Assembly: GCA_050944435.1 (NCBI GenBank)
Contig: JBMNRB010000003.1
Coordinates: forward strand, 62,001 to 126,000
Length of the DNA: 64,000 nt
Reading direction: 5' to 3'
Origin: Ruminococcus_G sp050944435
Lineage (GTDB): Bacteria; Bacillota; Clostridia; Lachnospirales; Lachnospiraceae
Under the pieces are notes generated by a model that saw only the letters and a program-made list of their open reading frames with translations, was not told the origin of the DNA and did not search any database. This document shows positions 27,634-35,733 of this stretch, in pieces; the first letter of the stretch is position 1; each line of letters begins with the position of its first letter. A program made the position numbers and the translations under genes.

Positions 27634-28592
27634 TTGGATTCCTCCTCTCTTTTTTCTTCCGGATGGGTCAACTCAATAAAGATATCTTCGAGATTTGCCT
27701 TCACCGTATCCAGCTTCAATATTGCCCGGTTTTCTTTTGCAAACCGCAAAGATAAAACTTTTCTGATTTCCAATTCTTTTTCCGGAGAGGTATCGATAAG
27801 AACATGCAGAAAGCCTTTCTCCTCCCCGGAGAATTCTGTCTTTTCCACACCGGAAACCTGGGAAAGAATGTCTTCGCATTCCTGCTTGGTGGCATCTGTA
27901 AGTATCTCTATGGTTGCCTTGGGCAGAAACATTTTTTCCAGATTTTCAGCCGTATCGTAGGCAATCAGATTTCCCTTTGATATAATCAGAATTTCATCAC
28001 ACATATTTTGTACTTCTGAAAGAATATGGCTGCTTAAAATAACGGTATGTTTCTTTCCGAGAGATTTGATCAGATCACGGATTTCCACCACCTGAATCGG
28101 ATCCAGACCGACGGTGGGCTCATCAAGTATAATCACTTTCGGATTTCCCAACAAGGTCTGAGCAATGCCCACACGCTGCTTATAGCCTTTGGAAAGATTT
28201 TTAATCAGTCGATCTGCAACGCCGCTGATTTGGGTTTCCTCCATGATGCGCTCAATTTCATCAGAAATAGATGCACGGGGAATTTTCTTCGCTTCTGCCA
28301 CAAATCGAAGATATTCTCTGGGTGTCTCTTCATAATAAAGAGGCGGCTGTTCTGGTAGGTACCCAATCATTCGCTTGGCTTCCATGGGATTTTCAAAAAT
28401 ATCAAAGCCACAGATGGAAACTGTTCCTTCTGTGGCCGACAGACAACCTGTCATAATATTCATTGTGGTGGATTTTCCGGCGCCGTTTGGTCCTAAAAAA
28501 CCACACACGGTGCCGTCCTGAATAAAAAAAGAAATGTGATCGACTGCTTTATGATCTCCGTAATACTTGGTAAGGTTATTGACCTCAATCAT
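27630..28592 (-). CDS. ABC transporter ATP-binding protein (GldA-like)
   Basis: Nucleotide-binding subunit that powers the adjacent permease. Motifs in order: Walker A GPNGAGKST at 34-42, Q-loop YLPEQPPLY, signature LSKGYKQRVGIAQ, Walker B VIILDEPTVGLDP and the switch histidine in VILSSHILSE. A C-terminal extension of about 100 residues, ending in the DIFIELTHPEEKREEE tail, is normal for this subgroup. At 320 residues it is full length. It starts the operon ATPase-permease-gldG-DUF4340, downstream of the two-component genes. A TATAAT at 28625-28630 hints at a separate promoter, but I found no convincing -35. Confidence 0.93.
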   Translation of the reverse strand: MIEVNNLTKYYGDHKAVDHISFFIQDGTVCGFLGPNGAGKSTTMNIMTGCLSATEGTVSICGFDIFENPMEAKRMIGYLPEQPPLYYEETPREYLRFVAEAKKIPRASISDEIERIMEETQISGVADRLIKNLSKGYKQRVGIAQTLLGNPKVIILDEPTVGLDPIQVVEIRDLIKSLGKKHTVILSSHILSEVQNMCDEILIISKGNLIAYDTAENLEKMFLPKATIEILTDATKQECEDILSQVSGVEKTEFSGEEKGFLHVLIDTSPEKELEIRKVLSLRFAKENRAILKLDTVKANLEDIFIELTHPEEKREEESK

Positions 28593-28691
28593 TTTTTTGC
28601 CCCTTTCTTTTTATTTTAAGGTCAATTATACGGAAGACCGCTTAAGGCAGCCTAAAATTCTCTGTGAATAATATGTGAAATGAAAACAGAC

Positions 28692-29918
28692 TCATCGTAA
28701 TAGCACTTTAAAGCCAATGGTATCCTTCCCTTTTTTATAGGCAGAAATCTCTCCGCGGTGATTTCTCACCACCGTCTTTGCAATGGAAAGTCCAATCCCG
28801 AATCCACCGATATATTTTCGCGCCCGGTCAGCACGATAGAATCTTTCGAACAAACGGTCCAGTTCCAGTTCATCCACTCCCTGATACGTATTTTCTACCC
28901 GGATTTGAGGATGTCTTTTTCCATACAGCTTCACGTATATGGTTCCTCCAGGATCACAGTATTTTACAGCATTTTCCAATAATATGGAAATCAGCCGGTT
29001 TATTTCTTCTTCCTCACCGTAATATTGGATTTCCCTTTCTATCTCGTCCACTATTTTTTTGCCTTTCTCTTCAGCCAGCATCTGAAATTCAGTCAGCATA
29101 TCGGAGACTGCAAAGCTCAGATTAAAAGGAACATAATTCTTTCCGCGGGCCGACTCATCCATTCGGGTCAGAATAACCAGCTGATTAATCAAATCATTCA
29201 TCCTTTCTCCTTCACTTTTGATATCGTCGATCCATTCGTTTCTTCCAATCTGGTTCTCAATAATGTCAAGGTTGGCCATAATCAACGTAAGCGGCGTTTT
29301 TAGTTCATGATTGGCATCCGTAATAAACTGCTGCTGTTTTTCATAAGCTTCTGCTGTCGGACGAACAGCATACCGGGAAAAAATAATGATTAAAATGAGA
29401 ATTACCACCGCCGCACCAAGCAGCACGAGGCCAGTAGACAAAAGCTGCATCTGCATCATGGATTTATTCATGCTTCCCTGAGCAAATATAATCGTCCAGC
29501 CTTCTTCCGTTTCATACTGCCGGTAGCGATAACCGGAATACCATCCCCGTCCCGAATACTCCTGAAAAGCCTGAACGCTATAATCTTCTGCTTCCTCTTT
29601 TGTTATCTCCGGCGCATCATCAATCTCCGCTGATAAAAAGTTTCCTTTTTCATCAAAATAGGCAATAAAAAACCGGATATCAAAACGTGCATTTTCCCGA
29701 AACATCACCTGAGGCGCCATATCACTGGAATTTTTTGCTTTAATTTCCGGTTCCGGAGGTCTTCCTCCATTTTCTGCAATTCCGTCAATGAAGGAATCCA
29801 TGGCCTTATTCAACTGATTCAGACTTGCCGCGCCGATCAGAAGAAAAAGAATGGAAAAGACCAGTACAAGACAGACGCCGCATATCAGGATCAGTCTTCT
29901 CTGCAGACGATAGATCAT
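28692..29918 (-). CDS. Sensor histidine kinase
   Basis: Membrane sensor kinase of a two-component system. There are two membrane segments at about 8-30 and 158-181, enclosing an extracellular domain of about 125 residues that probably senses the signal. Phosphoacceptor His204 lies in DANHELKTPLTLI; the N box is ENAVKYCDPGG and the G box GGFGIGLSIAKTVVRNH. At 408 residues it is intact. Its ATG overlaps the response-regulator stop as ATGA. The neighbouring ABC genes suggest it controls that exporter, a common arrangement in Firmicutes; this is inferred. Confidence 0.93.
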   Translation of the reverse strand: MIYRLQRRLILICGVCLVLVFSILFLLIGAASLNQLNKAMDSFIDGIAENGGRPPEPEIKAKNSSDMAPQVMFRENARFDIRFFIAYFDEKGNFLSAEIDDAPEITKEEAEDYSVQAFQEYSGRGWYSGYRYRQYETEEGWTIIFAQGSMNKSMMQMQLLSTGLVLLGAAVVILILIIIFSRYAVRPTAEAYEKQQQFITDANHELKTPLTLIMANLDIIENQIGRNEWIDDIKSEGERMNDLINQLVILTRMDESARGKNYVPFNLSFAVSDMLTEFQMLAEEKGKKIVDEIEREIQYYGEEEEINRLISILLENAVKYCDPGGTIYVKLYGKRHPQIRVENTYQGVDELELDRLFERFYRADRARKYIGGFGIGLSIAKTVVRNHRGEISAYKKGKDTIGFKVLLR

Positions 29919-30601
29919 GGATTCACCTCCGACCGTTCCTCCAAAATATACCCGGCATTTCGCATGAAACGAATTTGAAGCGGCGCTCTGATTTTTTCCA
30001 TCTTTTTGCGAATATTGGATATATGCACCCAGATCACACTGGTATCAACCTCGGCATTCCATCCCCAGATATGAGTGATAAACTGCTCCGTTGGAATGAA
30101 CACAGAAGGCTTTTCCATCAACATTTCCATAATTTGATATTCCTTTCCGCTTAAAGAACAGATTCTGTTTTTGTATCCCAGTTCATAGGTAGAACGGTTT
30201 AAAAAGGCATCGCCCAGTTTTAACATTTCCGGTACATAATTATCTTTTCTCCTCAGCATGGCACGTACCCGTGCCAGAAGCTCTTGGGGTGAAAATGGTT
30301 TAGAAAGATAATCGTCTGCTCCTGCATCCAGGCCTTCGATTTTCTGATCCACTTCCGTCCTGGCAGTGAGAAAAAGAGCCGGCGTCGTTATATTTTTCTC
30401 CCGCAGCATCTTAATTACTTGTATTCCATCCAATCCAGGCATCATAATATCCAGTACTAAGCCATCATACTCTCCTGACATGGCATAGGCATAAGCTTCG
30501 CTGCCGGAATCTACGCCATCCACCGAAAATTTGTTGTGTTCAAAAATATAAATCAGAGATTTTAACAGTTTTTGATCATCCTCTGCAATCAGAATCCGCA
30601 T
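29915..30601 (-). CDS. OmpR/PhoB-family response regulator
   Basis: DNA-binding partner of the adjacent histidine kinase. The receiver domain has acidic residues Asp8/Asp9, phosphoacceptor Asp51 in LVLDIMMPGLDG, and the conserved lysine in DYLSKPFSPQELLARV. A winged-helix output domain follows, with YQIMEMLMEKPSVFIPTEQF and VWVHISNIRKKM-like features (here IWVHISNIRKKM). The ATG at 30601 is preceded by GGAAGGAA; an in-frame ATG 36 bases upstream lacks such a site. The length of 228 residues is standard. Confidence 0.94.
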   Translation of the reverse strand: MRILIAEDDQKLLKSLIYIFEHNKFSVDGVDSGSEAYAYAMSGEYDGLVLDIMMPGLDGIQVIKMLREKNITTPALFLTARTEVDQKIEGLDAGADDYLSKPFSPQELLARVRAMLRRKDNYVPEMLKLGDAFLNRSTYELGYKNRICSLSGKEYQIMEMLMEKPSVFIPTEQFITHIWGWNAEVDTSVIWVHISNIRKKMEKIRAPLQIRFMRNAGYILEERSEVNP

Positions 30602-30669
30602 GGTATCGTTCCTTCCTTTTTGCTTTTTGACAGACATTTATATCATATCATGAGCTGCTTAAGCGAAAC

Positions 30670-30704
30670 TAAAGGGACGGATAATTCAGCAGAATTATTC
30701 GTCC
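30670..30704 (-). terminator. Hairpin terminator overlapping the hicB stop
   Basis: A 13-bp inverted repeat with one mismatch (GGACGAATAATTC / GAATTATCCGTCC) includes the HicB stop codon, and CTTTAGTTT follows on the minus strand. It likely separates hicB from the response-regulator gene downstream. Confidence 0.6.
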
Positions 30705-30973
30705 CATCCATCGGTAAAACGGATATTTACAGCAATATTCCGCACGGTATCTCCTTCCAACAGTTCAAGGTCTTCTATATCGGAAACCGGCGGAAGCAGC
30801 CCGTCGTCCTCCATTAGTTCCACATAGAGCCAGTTATAGGCCGCTTCATTAGCATTATCTACAGCTTCCTCCAGCGTATCGCCAGCAGCATAGCAGCATT
30901 CCAGATCAGGAAAAAATACGTCAAATGTGCCTGTGTTATTTTTCCGTATCACTGCCGGATAAATGAACTTCAT
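30695..30973 (-). CDS. HicB-family antitoxin-like protein (no HicA partner)
   Basis: The 92 residues have the partial RNase H-like fold of HicB: the start MKFIYPAVIRKNNTGTFDVF, then FPDLECCYAAGDTLEEAVDN with the typical PDLxGCxxxGDTxEEA pattern, and a short C-terminal extension instead of a long DNA-binding domain. HicB proteins usually neutralise the HicA mRNA interferase, but no hicA-sized frame with the HicA motif is visible on either side, so this is a solitary copy. The ribosome site is AAGGAG 11 bases before the ATG. A promoter candidate lies just upstream. Confidence 0.82.
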   Translation of the reverse strand: MKFIYPAVIRKNNTGTFDVFFPDLECCYAAGDTLEEAVDNANEAAYNWLYVELMEDDGLLPPVSDIEDLELLEGDTVRNIAVNIRFTDGWDE

Positions 30974-31002
30974 ATATATGAATTCTCCTTTCTTTTTTCA
31001 TC

Positions 31003-31030
31003 ATTATAACAAAAGGCGGCGGCAATTCAA
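31003..31030 (-). promoter_or_regulatory. Candidate promoter of the hicB-like gene
   Basis: TTGAAT (-35, 31025-31030) and TATAAT (-10, 31003-31008) with a 16-base spacer. The -35 overlaps the stop region of the upstream FtsX gene. Confidence 0.5.
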
Positions 31031-33384
31031 AGACTTTTTATCGTCTCGGCCACTGACATATCCCGTATCTTTCGGGCGGGATTTCCCACGGCGGCTGCAG
31101 CGGAAATAAACATGACCGCAAGAATAATGGCTAAGGCTTTTCCGGGAAACTGCCAGTCGTCTCCCCACCGAGAAGTGATGATGATTTCATAGAGTCTGTA
31201 ATGAATCAGCACACCCAGCGCACATCCGATTATACTTCCCGACAGAATATAAGTGATAGTTTCCCACACAATCATCCTCACCATCTGACCGGTTTCCATC
31301 CCGATTGCCCGCATAGCGCCGTATTGCCGCATCCTTGCTGTCACACTCATGGCAATGCTGTTGATGATGTTGAAAACGGAGATAAGGGCAATAATGACGA
31401 GAAAACCATAAAAAAATAAGGCAAAGGAATAATAGGCACCCCGTATCTGACGGTTGCTGATCCGATCGTCTGTAAAGACGGTATTTTTCCCAGCCATCTC
31501 CCGGATTTCCTGCACCGCTTCTTCCGATGCTTCTGCAGTAAGCTGCATGTCGATGACAGTGTATCCCTTTTCTCCCGTCACTTTCTCAAATAATTCTTCT
31601 GAACATATCATAATCTGCGCGTTTTCCGAAGCAGCAAAGGGCGGATCAGAGATAAGTCCTGTCACAGTAATTTTCTGTGCGCCCTGTGGGGTCTGCAGAG
31701 TGATCTCCTCTCCTGTTTTCACCTGACCGCTGCTGTCAAAGGTTCCCAGCAGCCCCTTTCCCTTTATTACTTCCTCCATACTTCCTTCGATCAACGTATC
31801 TTCCGCCCATCTGAACTGATTTTCCTCATAGGAAATCAGATCAATATAGGAAAAATTGCCGGAGGCTGTCTGTACGGGAATCCGATAGGCGAAACTTCTG
31901 CCATACACCCGTTTCACTGCTGATTGATCCGCCAGCATATCCGCCATATTTTTTTCGATGGAGCAGGTATTATCCCTGCTGACAACAGACAGATCTGCCG
32001 TATAAGGCTGAAGGGGTTTTAACGCATGTTTCATAAAATCAATGGCCGGGCTGAAACTCAAAAACAGTATGATGCAAAAGGCAAAGGAACAAGTCATTAG
32101 AAAAAAGTTTCTTCGGCTGCCTTTGGCATGATGCATGCCCAGCGCCGCCTCTATGGAAAAGATGCGGGTTTTTGCCGCTTTTTTTACCGCCGTCACCGTA
32201 CCGTCATTTCCTGAAACGGCTGTTAAAGGGGATACGCGGGAGGCTTTTCTTGCAGGAGAACGTGCTGCCAGAAGAACCGTCAGAAGACCGATGATCATTC
32301 CGGCAGCCAGACCGATTCCGCTGAATCCAAGCCTGGGCATTGCTTCAAAATACTCAGGACTGACAGTTCGAAGCAGGGCACACAGCCCCCATACCGTCAC
32401 GACGCTGATTCCCATTCCCAGGGGAATCGCACGGCTGCACCAGTTCAGCGCTTCCCTGCGTACATAGCGAACCACCTGTCCTTTCGTTGCGCCAAGACAG
32501 CGCAGAAGTCCGAAAAACTGGACCCGATGGGCAATATTGCTGTTCAGACTTCCGGATATCATAAAGATACCGGCCATCGCCACCAAAACGGCAAGAACGG
32601 CAGCAACCAGATAAAGCTGTACCAGATAGGAGTCGCTGCTTTGAAACGTAAGGCCAAGGAGTTTTGCGTTTTGTCCTGCATCTTCCGGATTAATGTTCAG
32701 CTGTTCACAGATGGAATCAATCGCCTTCTGTATCAGACAGTAAGGGGAAAACTGTACGTATAAGACAAAATCTTCTTTTAAAGTATCCGATGAGAAATAC
32801 CGCTGATACGTTTCTGCATTTACAAAAATACCAAAGGCGTCCTGGCTGGTCAGCATAGAAGTATCCCCGGTAAAACCAGTGACCGTAAAGGTGAGGGATT
32901 CTTCCGGCGTCGTTAATGATATGGTATCTCCAATCTGTACGCCCAGCTGCGTCTTGAGACTTTTGGTGACCGCTGCTTCCTGTGTATTCTGAGGAAAGCG
33001 CCCCTCCTTTATCTCGGCAGATGGCATCATATCCAGAAAGTTTTCATCGAATCCGCAGATTACGGTCTCTTTACCTTCTATCTGATACCCTTCGTTCAGC
33101 CCGTAGTTCATGGCCGCATAACGGGCGCTTTCCTTCACCTCCGGTCTTGCGCCGATCAGCTCCATCTGTTTTTCGTCCACTTTCCGGAACATGACATGCC
33201 AGGCGCCGTCATTTTTAATGCTTTGATAAATCTGGCTTTGAATCCACATATCCGCCATGCCGAATATGGTGGATATGAGAAAAACCGCCAGAAAGATACA
33301 GATTCGCGTCATGCGGCTTTGCTTTCTGCGCACAGATGAAGAAATGGGTACCAGATCAAGATAATGTTTCATTTCCGCTTTCAT
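31027..33384 (-). CDS. FtsX-like ABC transporter permease
   Basis: Membrane component of a MacB/BceB-like ABC system. The 785 residues include an N-terminal membrane segment (MTRICIFLAVFLISTIFGMA, about 25-44), a large extracytoplasmic domain of about 200 residues, three further membrane segments (about 255-380), a second extracytoplasmic domain, and a C-terminal FtsX domain (AYYSFALFFYGFLVIIALIS and MRQYGAMRAIGMETGQM). The length matches two-FtsX-domain permeases. It overlaps the ATPase gene by ATGA. The likely substrate is a peptide or antimicrobial, inferred only from family. Confidence 0.92.
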   Translation of the reverse strand: MKAEMKHYLDLVPISSSVRRKQSRMTRICIFLAVFLISTIFGMADMWIQSQIYQSIKNDGAWHVMFRKVDEKQMELIGARPEVKESARYAAMNYGLNEGYQIEGKETVICGFDENFLDMMPSAEIKEGRFPQNTQEAAVTKSLKTQLGVQIGDTISLTTPEESLTFTVTGFTGDTSMLTSQDAFGIFVNAETYQRYFSSDTLKEDFVLYVQFSPYCLIQKAIDSICEQLNINPEDAGQNAKLLGLTFQSSDSYLVQLYLVAAVLAVLVAMAGIFMISGSLNSNIAHRVQFFGLLRCLGATKGQVVRYVRREALNWCSRAIPLGMGISVVTVWGLCALLRTVSPEYFEAMPRLGFSGIGLAAGMIIGLLTVLLAARSPARKASRVSPLTAVSGNDGTVTAVKKAAKTRIFSIEAALGMHHAKGSRRNFFLMTCSFAFCIILFLSFSPAIDFMKHALKPLQPYTADLSVVSRDNTCSIEKNMADMLADQSAVKRVYGRSFAYRIPVQTASGNFSYIDLISYEENQFRWAEDTLIEGSMEEVIKGKGLLGTFDSSGQVKTGEEITLQTPQGAQKITVTGLISDPPFAASENAQIMICSEELFEKVTGEKGYTVIDMQLTAEASEEAVQEIREMAGKNTVFTDDRISNRQIRGAYYSFALFFYGFLVIIALISVFNIINSIAMSVTARMRQYGAMRAIGMETGQMVRMIVWETITYILSGSIIGCALGVLIHYRLYEIIITSRWGDDWQFPGKALAIILAVMFISAAAAVGNPARKIRDMSVAETIKSL

Positions 33385-34064
33385 CTTCCACCGCCTTCCT
33401 CACCCAGAAGACGTCCGTCCTTCATATGAAAAACCCGGTCCACATAAGAAGTAAGGTGTTCATTATGGGTAATCATGAGAATGCTTTGCTGATAATGGCG
33501 GGAAGCCTTCGTCAACAGTTCCATCACTTCCCGGCTGTTCCTGGAGTCCAGATTCCCCGTGGGTTCATCGGCAAGGATCAGCATCGGCCTGGTAATAAGC
33601 GCCCGGCCGATGGCTACCCGCTGCTGCTGTCCTCCGGAAAGCTGTCCCGGCAAATGATGCCTTCTCTCCGTCAGTCCCAGCACTTCCAGCACCTCTTCCA
33701 CTTGATCCCAGTCCGGTTTCCTGTGATCCAGGAGAATGGGAAACTGAATATTCTGCTCCACATCAAGTTCCGCAATCAACTGGAATGACTGAAAGATAAA
33801 GCCGATATTCTGTCTGCGGAAAATAGTGCGGCTGTTTTCTTTCATTGCAAACAGATCCTCACCATCCAAGAGTATCCTTCCCGAGGTGGGCGTATCCAGT
33901 CCGCCGATACAGTTTAACAGTGTACTCTTCCCCGACCCGGATTCTCCCAGAATTGCTGAGAACTCTCCTTTTTCCAATGAAAAAGAAACATCTTTCAGGG
34001 CTTCTACTTTTGTTTCCTTCGTTCCATAGGTCTTACTTAGATGTTCTGTTTTTAATATTTCCAT
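33381..34064 (-). CDS. ABC transporter ATP-binding protein (MacB/LolD type)
   Basis: ATPase subunit of the FtsX-type transporter encoded next to it. Walker A GESGSGKST is near residues 38-46, Q-loop FIFQSFQLI follows, then LSGGQQQRVAIGRAL, Walker B ILADEPTGNLDSRN and switch ILMITHNEHL. The 227-residue length is typical. It starts 76 bases downstream of the truncated kinase remnant, whose lost regulator partner probably once controlled this pair. Confidence 0.95.
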   Translation of the reverse strand: MEILKTEHLSKTYGTKETKVEALKDVSFSLEKGEFSAILGESGSGKSTLLNCIGGLDTPTSGRILLDGEDLFAMKENSRTIFRRQNIGFIFQSFQLIAELDVEQNIQFPILLDHRKPDWDQVEEVLEVLGLTERRHHLPGQLSGGQQQRVAIGRALITRPMLILADEPTGNLDSRNSREVMELLTKASRHYQQSILMITHNEHLTSYVDRVFHMKDGRLLGEEGGGR

Positions 34065-34139
34065 CTATCGCACCGTCATTTCCAAATGACAGTATACCAG
34101 CCCATTCTTACTATCCGGTGAATTTGCGTATATTTATCC

Positions 34140-34472
34140 TTACAGATTTGAAAGAAAAGAAAGAATAAATATGCTGCCCTTGCCGGGAACACTGTCCATG
34201 GTGAGAATTCCTCCCTGTCCTTCGACGATGGATTTTGCAAGAGGAAGCCCCAGGCCAACGCCTCCGGTATCTTTGGAATTTTTGCTGCGATAGAATCTTT
34301 TAAAAATGTGATATTTGTCTTCGGGCATAATGCCGCTTCCGTCATCTTCTACCAGAATCCGTACCATAGCCGATGACTGCTCCCAAAACAGACGAACTTT
34401 CCCTCCCTTTTTTGTATGATCCAGGGCGTTTTTTATCAAATTGCCGATGGCCTCACCGGTGGAAAAATCACA
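34140..34472 (-). pseudogene. Histidine kinase remnant (ATPase domain only)
   Basis: The 3' end of a sensor kinase gene. In frame it reads TGEAIGNLIKNALDHTKKGG (N box), then VRILVEDDGSGIMPEDKYHI and GGVGLGLPLAKSIVEGQGG (G boxes), to a normal C-terminus. The sensor, membrane and phosphoacceptor regions are missing. Upstream, the frame passes into plus-strand FtsX sequence at about 34465-34472. An ATG at 34439 could give a 99-residue fragment with no phosphorylatable His. Its position before the ATPase-FtsX pair fits a former kinase-regulator-transporter operon. Confidence 0.82.
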
Positions 34473-35057
34473 CTGATTACATCTGGAGAGACATTCACCC
34501 GGTTGACTGGTATCACCGACTATTCACTGATTATGATTCAGACAACTTCCGGCGCAACGGATGAGGATGTGACTGCAATTCGCCAGATCGTGGAGGAAAA
34601 GGGTTATACCATGAACGATAAGCGGGATCAACGCACATCCGGCACCTATTTTTCCTTTGTTGCCTGCGTCTATGCTTTCCTTGGTATTATCACACTGGTT
34701 ACTGTGATGAACATCATGAACAGCATCTCCATGAGCGTATCGGCCCGCATCAAGGAGTATGGTTCCATGCGGGCAGTGGGCATGGATGGCCGCCAGCTTT
34801 CCAAAATGATTCTGGCAGAAGCCTTCACCTCTGCTTTTTGGGGCTGCATCATTGGTTGCGCGATTGGTCTGCCCTTCAGCAAAATGATGTACGATTTTCT
34901 TATCACGAACCAATTCTCTTATGCGTCCTGGAGACTGCCTGTCGGGTCACTTGCTGCCATCGTCCTGTTTGTCATTGTAGCGGCAGTGCTTGCCGCCTAT
35001 TCTCCGGCAAAACGGATGAGAACAATCTCGGTGACGGAAACCATCAACGAACTGTAG
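34464..35057 (+). pseudogene. FtsX-like permease remnant (C-terminal part)
   Basis: A plus-strand fragment beginning mid-gene at about GKITLITSGETFTRLTGITD and continuing through the C-terminal FtsX domain (SFVACVYAFLGIITLVTVMN, IKEYGSMRAVGMDGRQL) to a native-looking end, ISVTETINEL. The N-terminal ~75% of an FtsX permease is missing, and no start codon or ribosome site fits the break. It is a different gene from the intact minus-strand FtsX at 31-33 kb, though the C-terminal segments are alike. It collides head to head with the kinase remnant. Confidence 0.82.
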
Positions 35058-35065
35058 CGGCAGTT

Positions 35066-35490
35066 ATGAGCCGATACAAACATAGGAAAAAGCGTGCCAT
35101 GAGGACATTGAGAAAAACCATTTTGCGGCTGTTGCTCCTCGCAGTAGCCGCTGCGGTTATGGCAGGTTGTGTGTTGATTGGCCGTGGCTATCAGATGTAT
35201 CAGGCGGCGCTGACTCAGCAAAGTCTTGAAAGCAAAGTAGCGGAAATTCAGTCAGATCCGATCTATACGGGATTATCAGAACTTCCTGAAATGTATCTGA
35301 ATGCCGTTGTGGCCGTTGAGGAGCATCGTTTTGAACAGCATTTTGGAATTGACCTGATTGCCATAGGCCGGGCCGCATGGAACAATCTGACCACCTGGAT
35401 CCTGCGGGAAGGCGGCAGAAATATGTGGTCAGGCAGATAGTAAAGTACGGCCATATTACTGAAGATCAGGTACAGACAATTACAAAATAA
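35066..35490 (+). pseudogene. Monofunctional peptidoglycan glycosyltransferase with internal deletion
   Basis: Starts normally at ATG 35066: basic N-terminus, membrane segment (about 18-37), then glycosyltransferase-51 sequence, LPEMYLNAVVAVEEHRFEQH with the catalytic glutamate of the VAxED/EH motif, and DLIAIGRAAWNNLTTW...REGG. Normal members then have STITQQLAKN and about 80 more residues. Here the sequence jumps out of frame to the family-like C-terminus RQKYVVRQIVKYGHITEDQV, ending at 35490. The read-through frame stops at 35440 after 124 residues. Loss of the second half of the active site makes it non-functional. It is 8 bases after the FtsX remnant. Confidence 0.85.
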
Positions 35491-35504
35491 ATAGGGTCAT
35501 ACTT

Positions 35505-35547
35505 AAAAGCAACGGCTTTGGTAGAACATAAGGCTGTTGCTTTTTAT
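35505..35547 (+). terminator. Terminator after the glycosyltransferase remnant
   Basis: A stem of AAAAGCAACGGC with GCTGTTGCTTTT (one G-U pair) around a 16-base loop, continuing into TTTTT on the plus strand. It is a good intrinsic terminator for the plus-strand remnant pair. Confidence 0.8.
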
Positions 35548-35680
35548 TAACTACAATCCCTGCAAAATCGTAGGGTTCTTGTCATAATGCTTATGTGCCG
35601 TAAAGTAACACATAAGCATTTGATAGACAGAAGCCCACTATTCCACATGATCTGTGTTTGCTCAGCAAGTAAGAGAAATT

Positions 35681-35705
35681 AGGCAGGATGCCATACACCC
35701 TGCCC
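35681..35705. repeat. 25-bp repeat, copy 1 (hairpin-forming)
   Basis: Identical over 25 bases to the copy at 37096-37120. Each copy holds a 6-bp inverted repeat GGCAGG / CCTGCC around 11 bases. This copy lies 28 bases after the stop of the ATPase gene and lacks a T-run on the minus strand. Confidence 0.85.
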
Positions 35706-35733
35706 GCTCTCTCCCATTCCTCGCTCCATCAAA

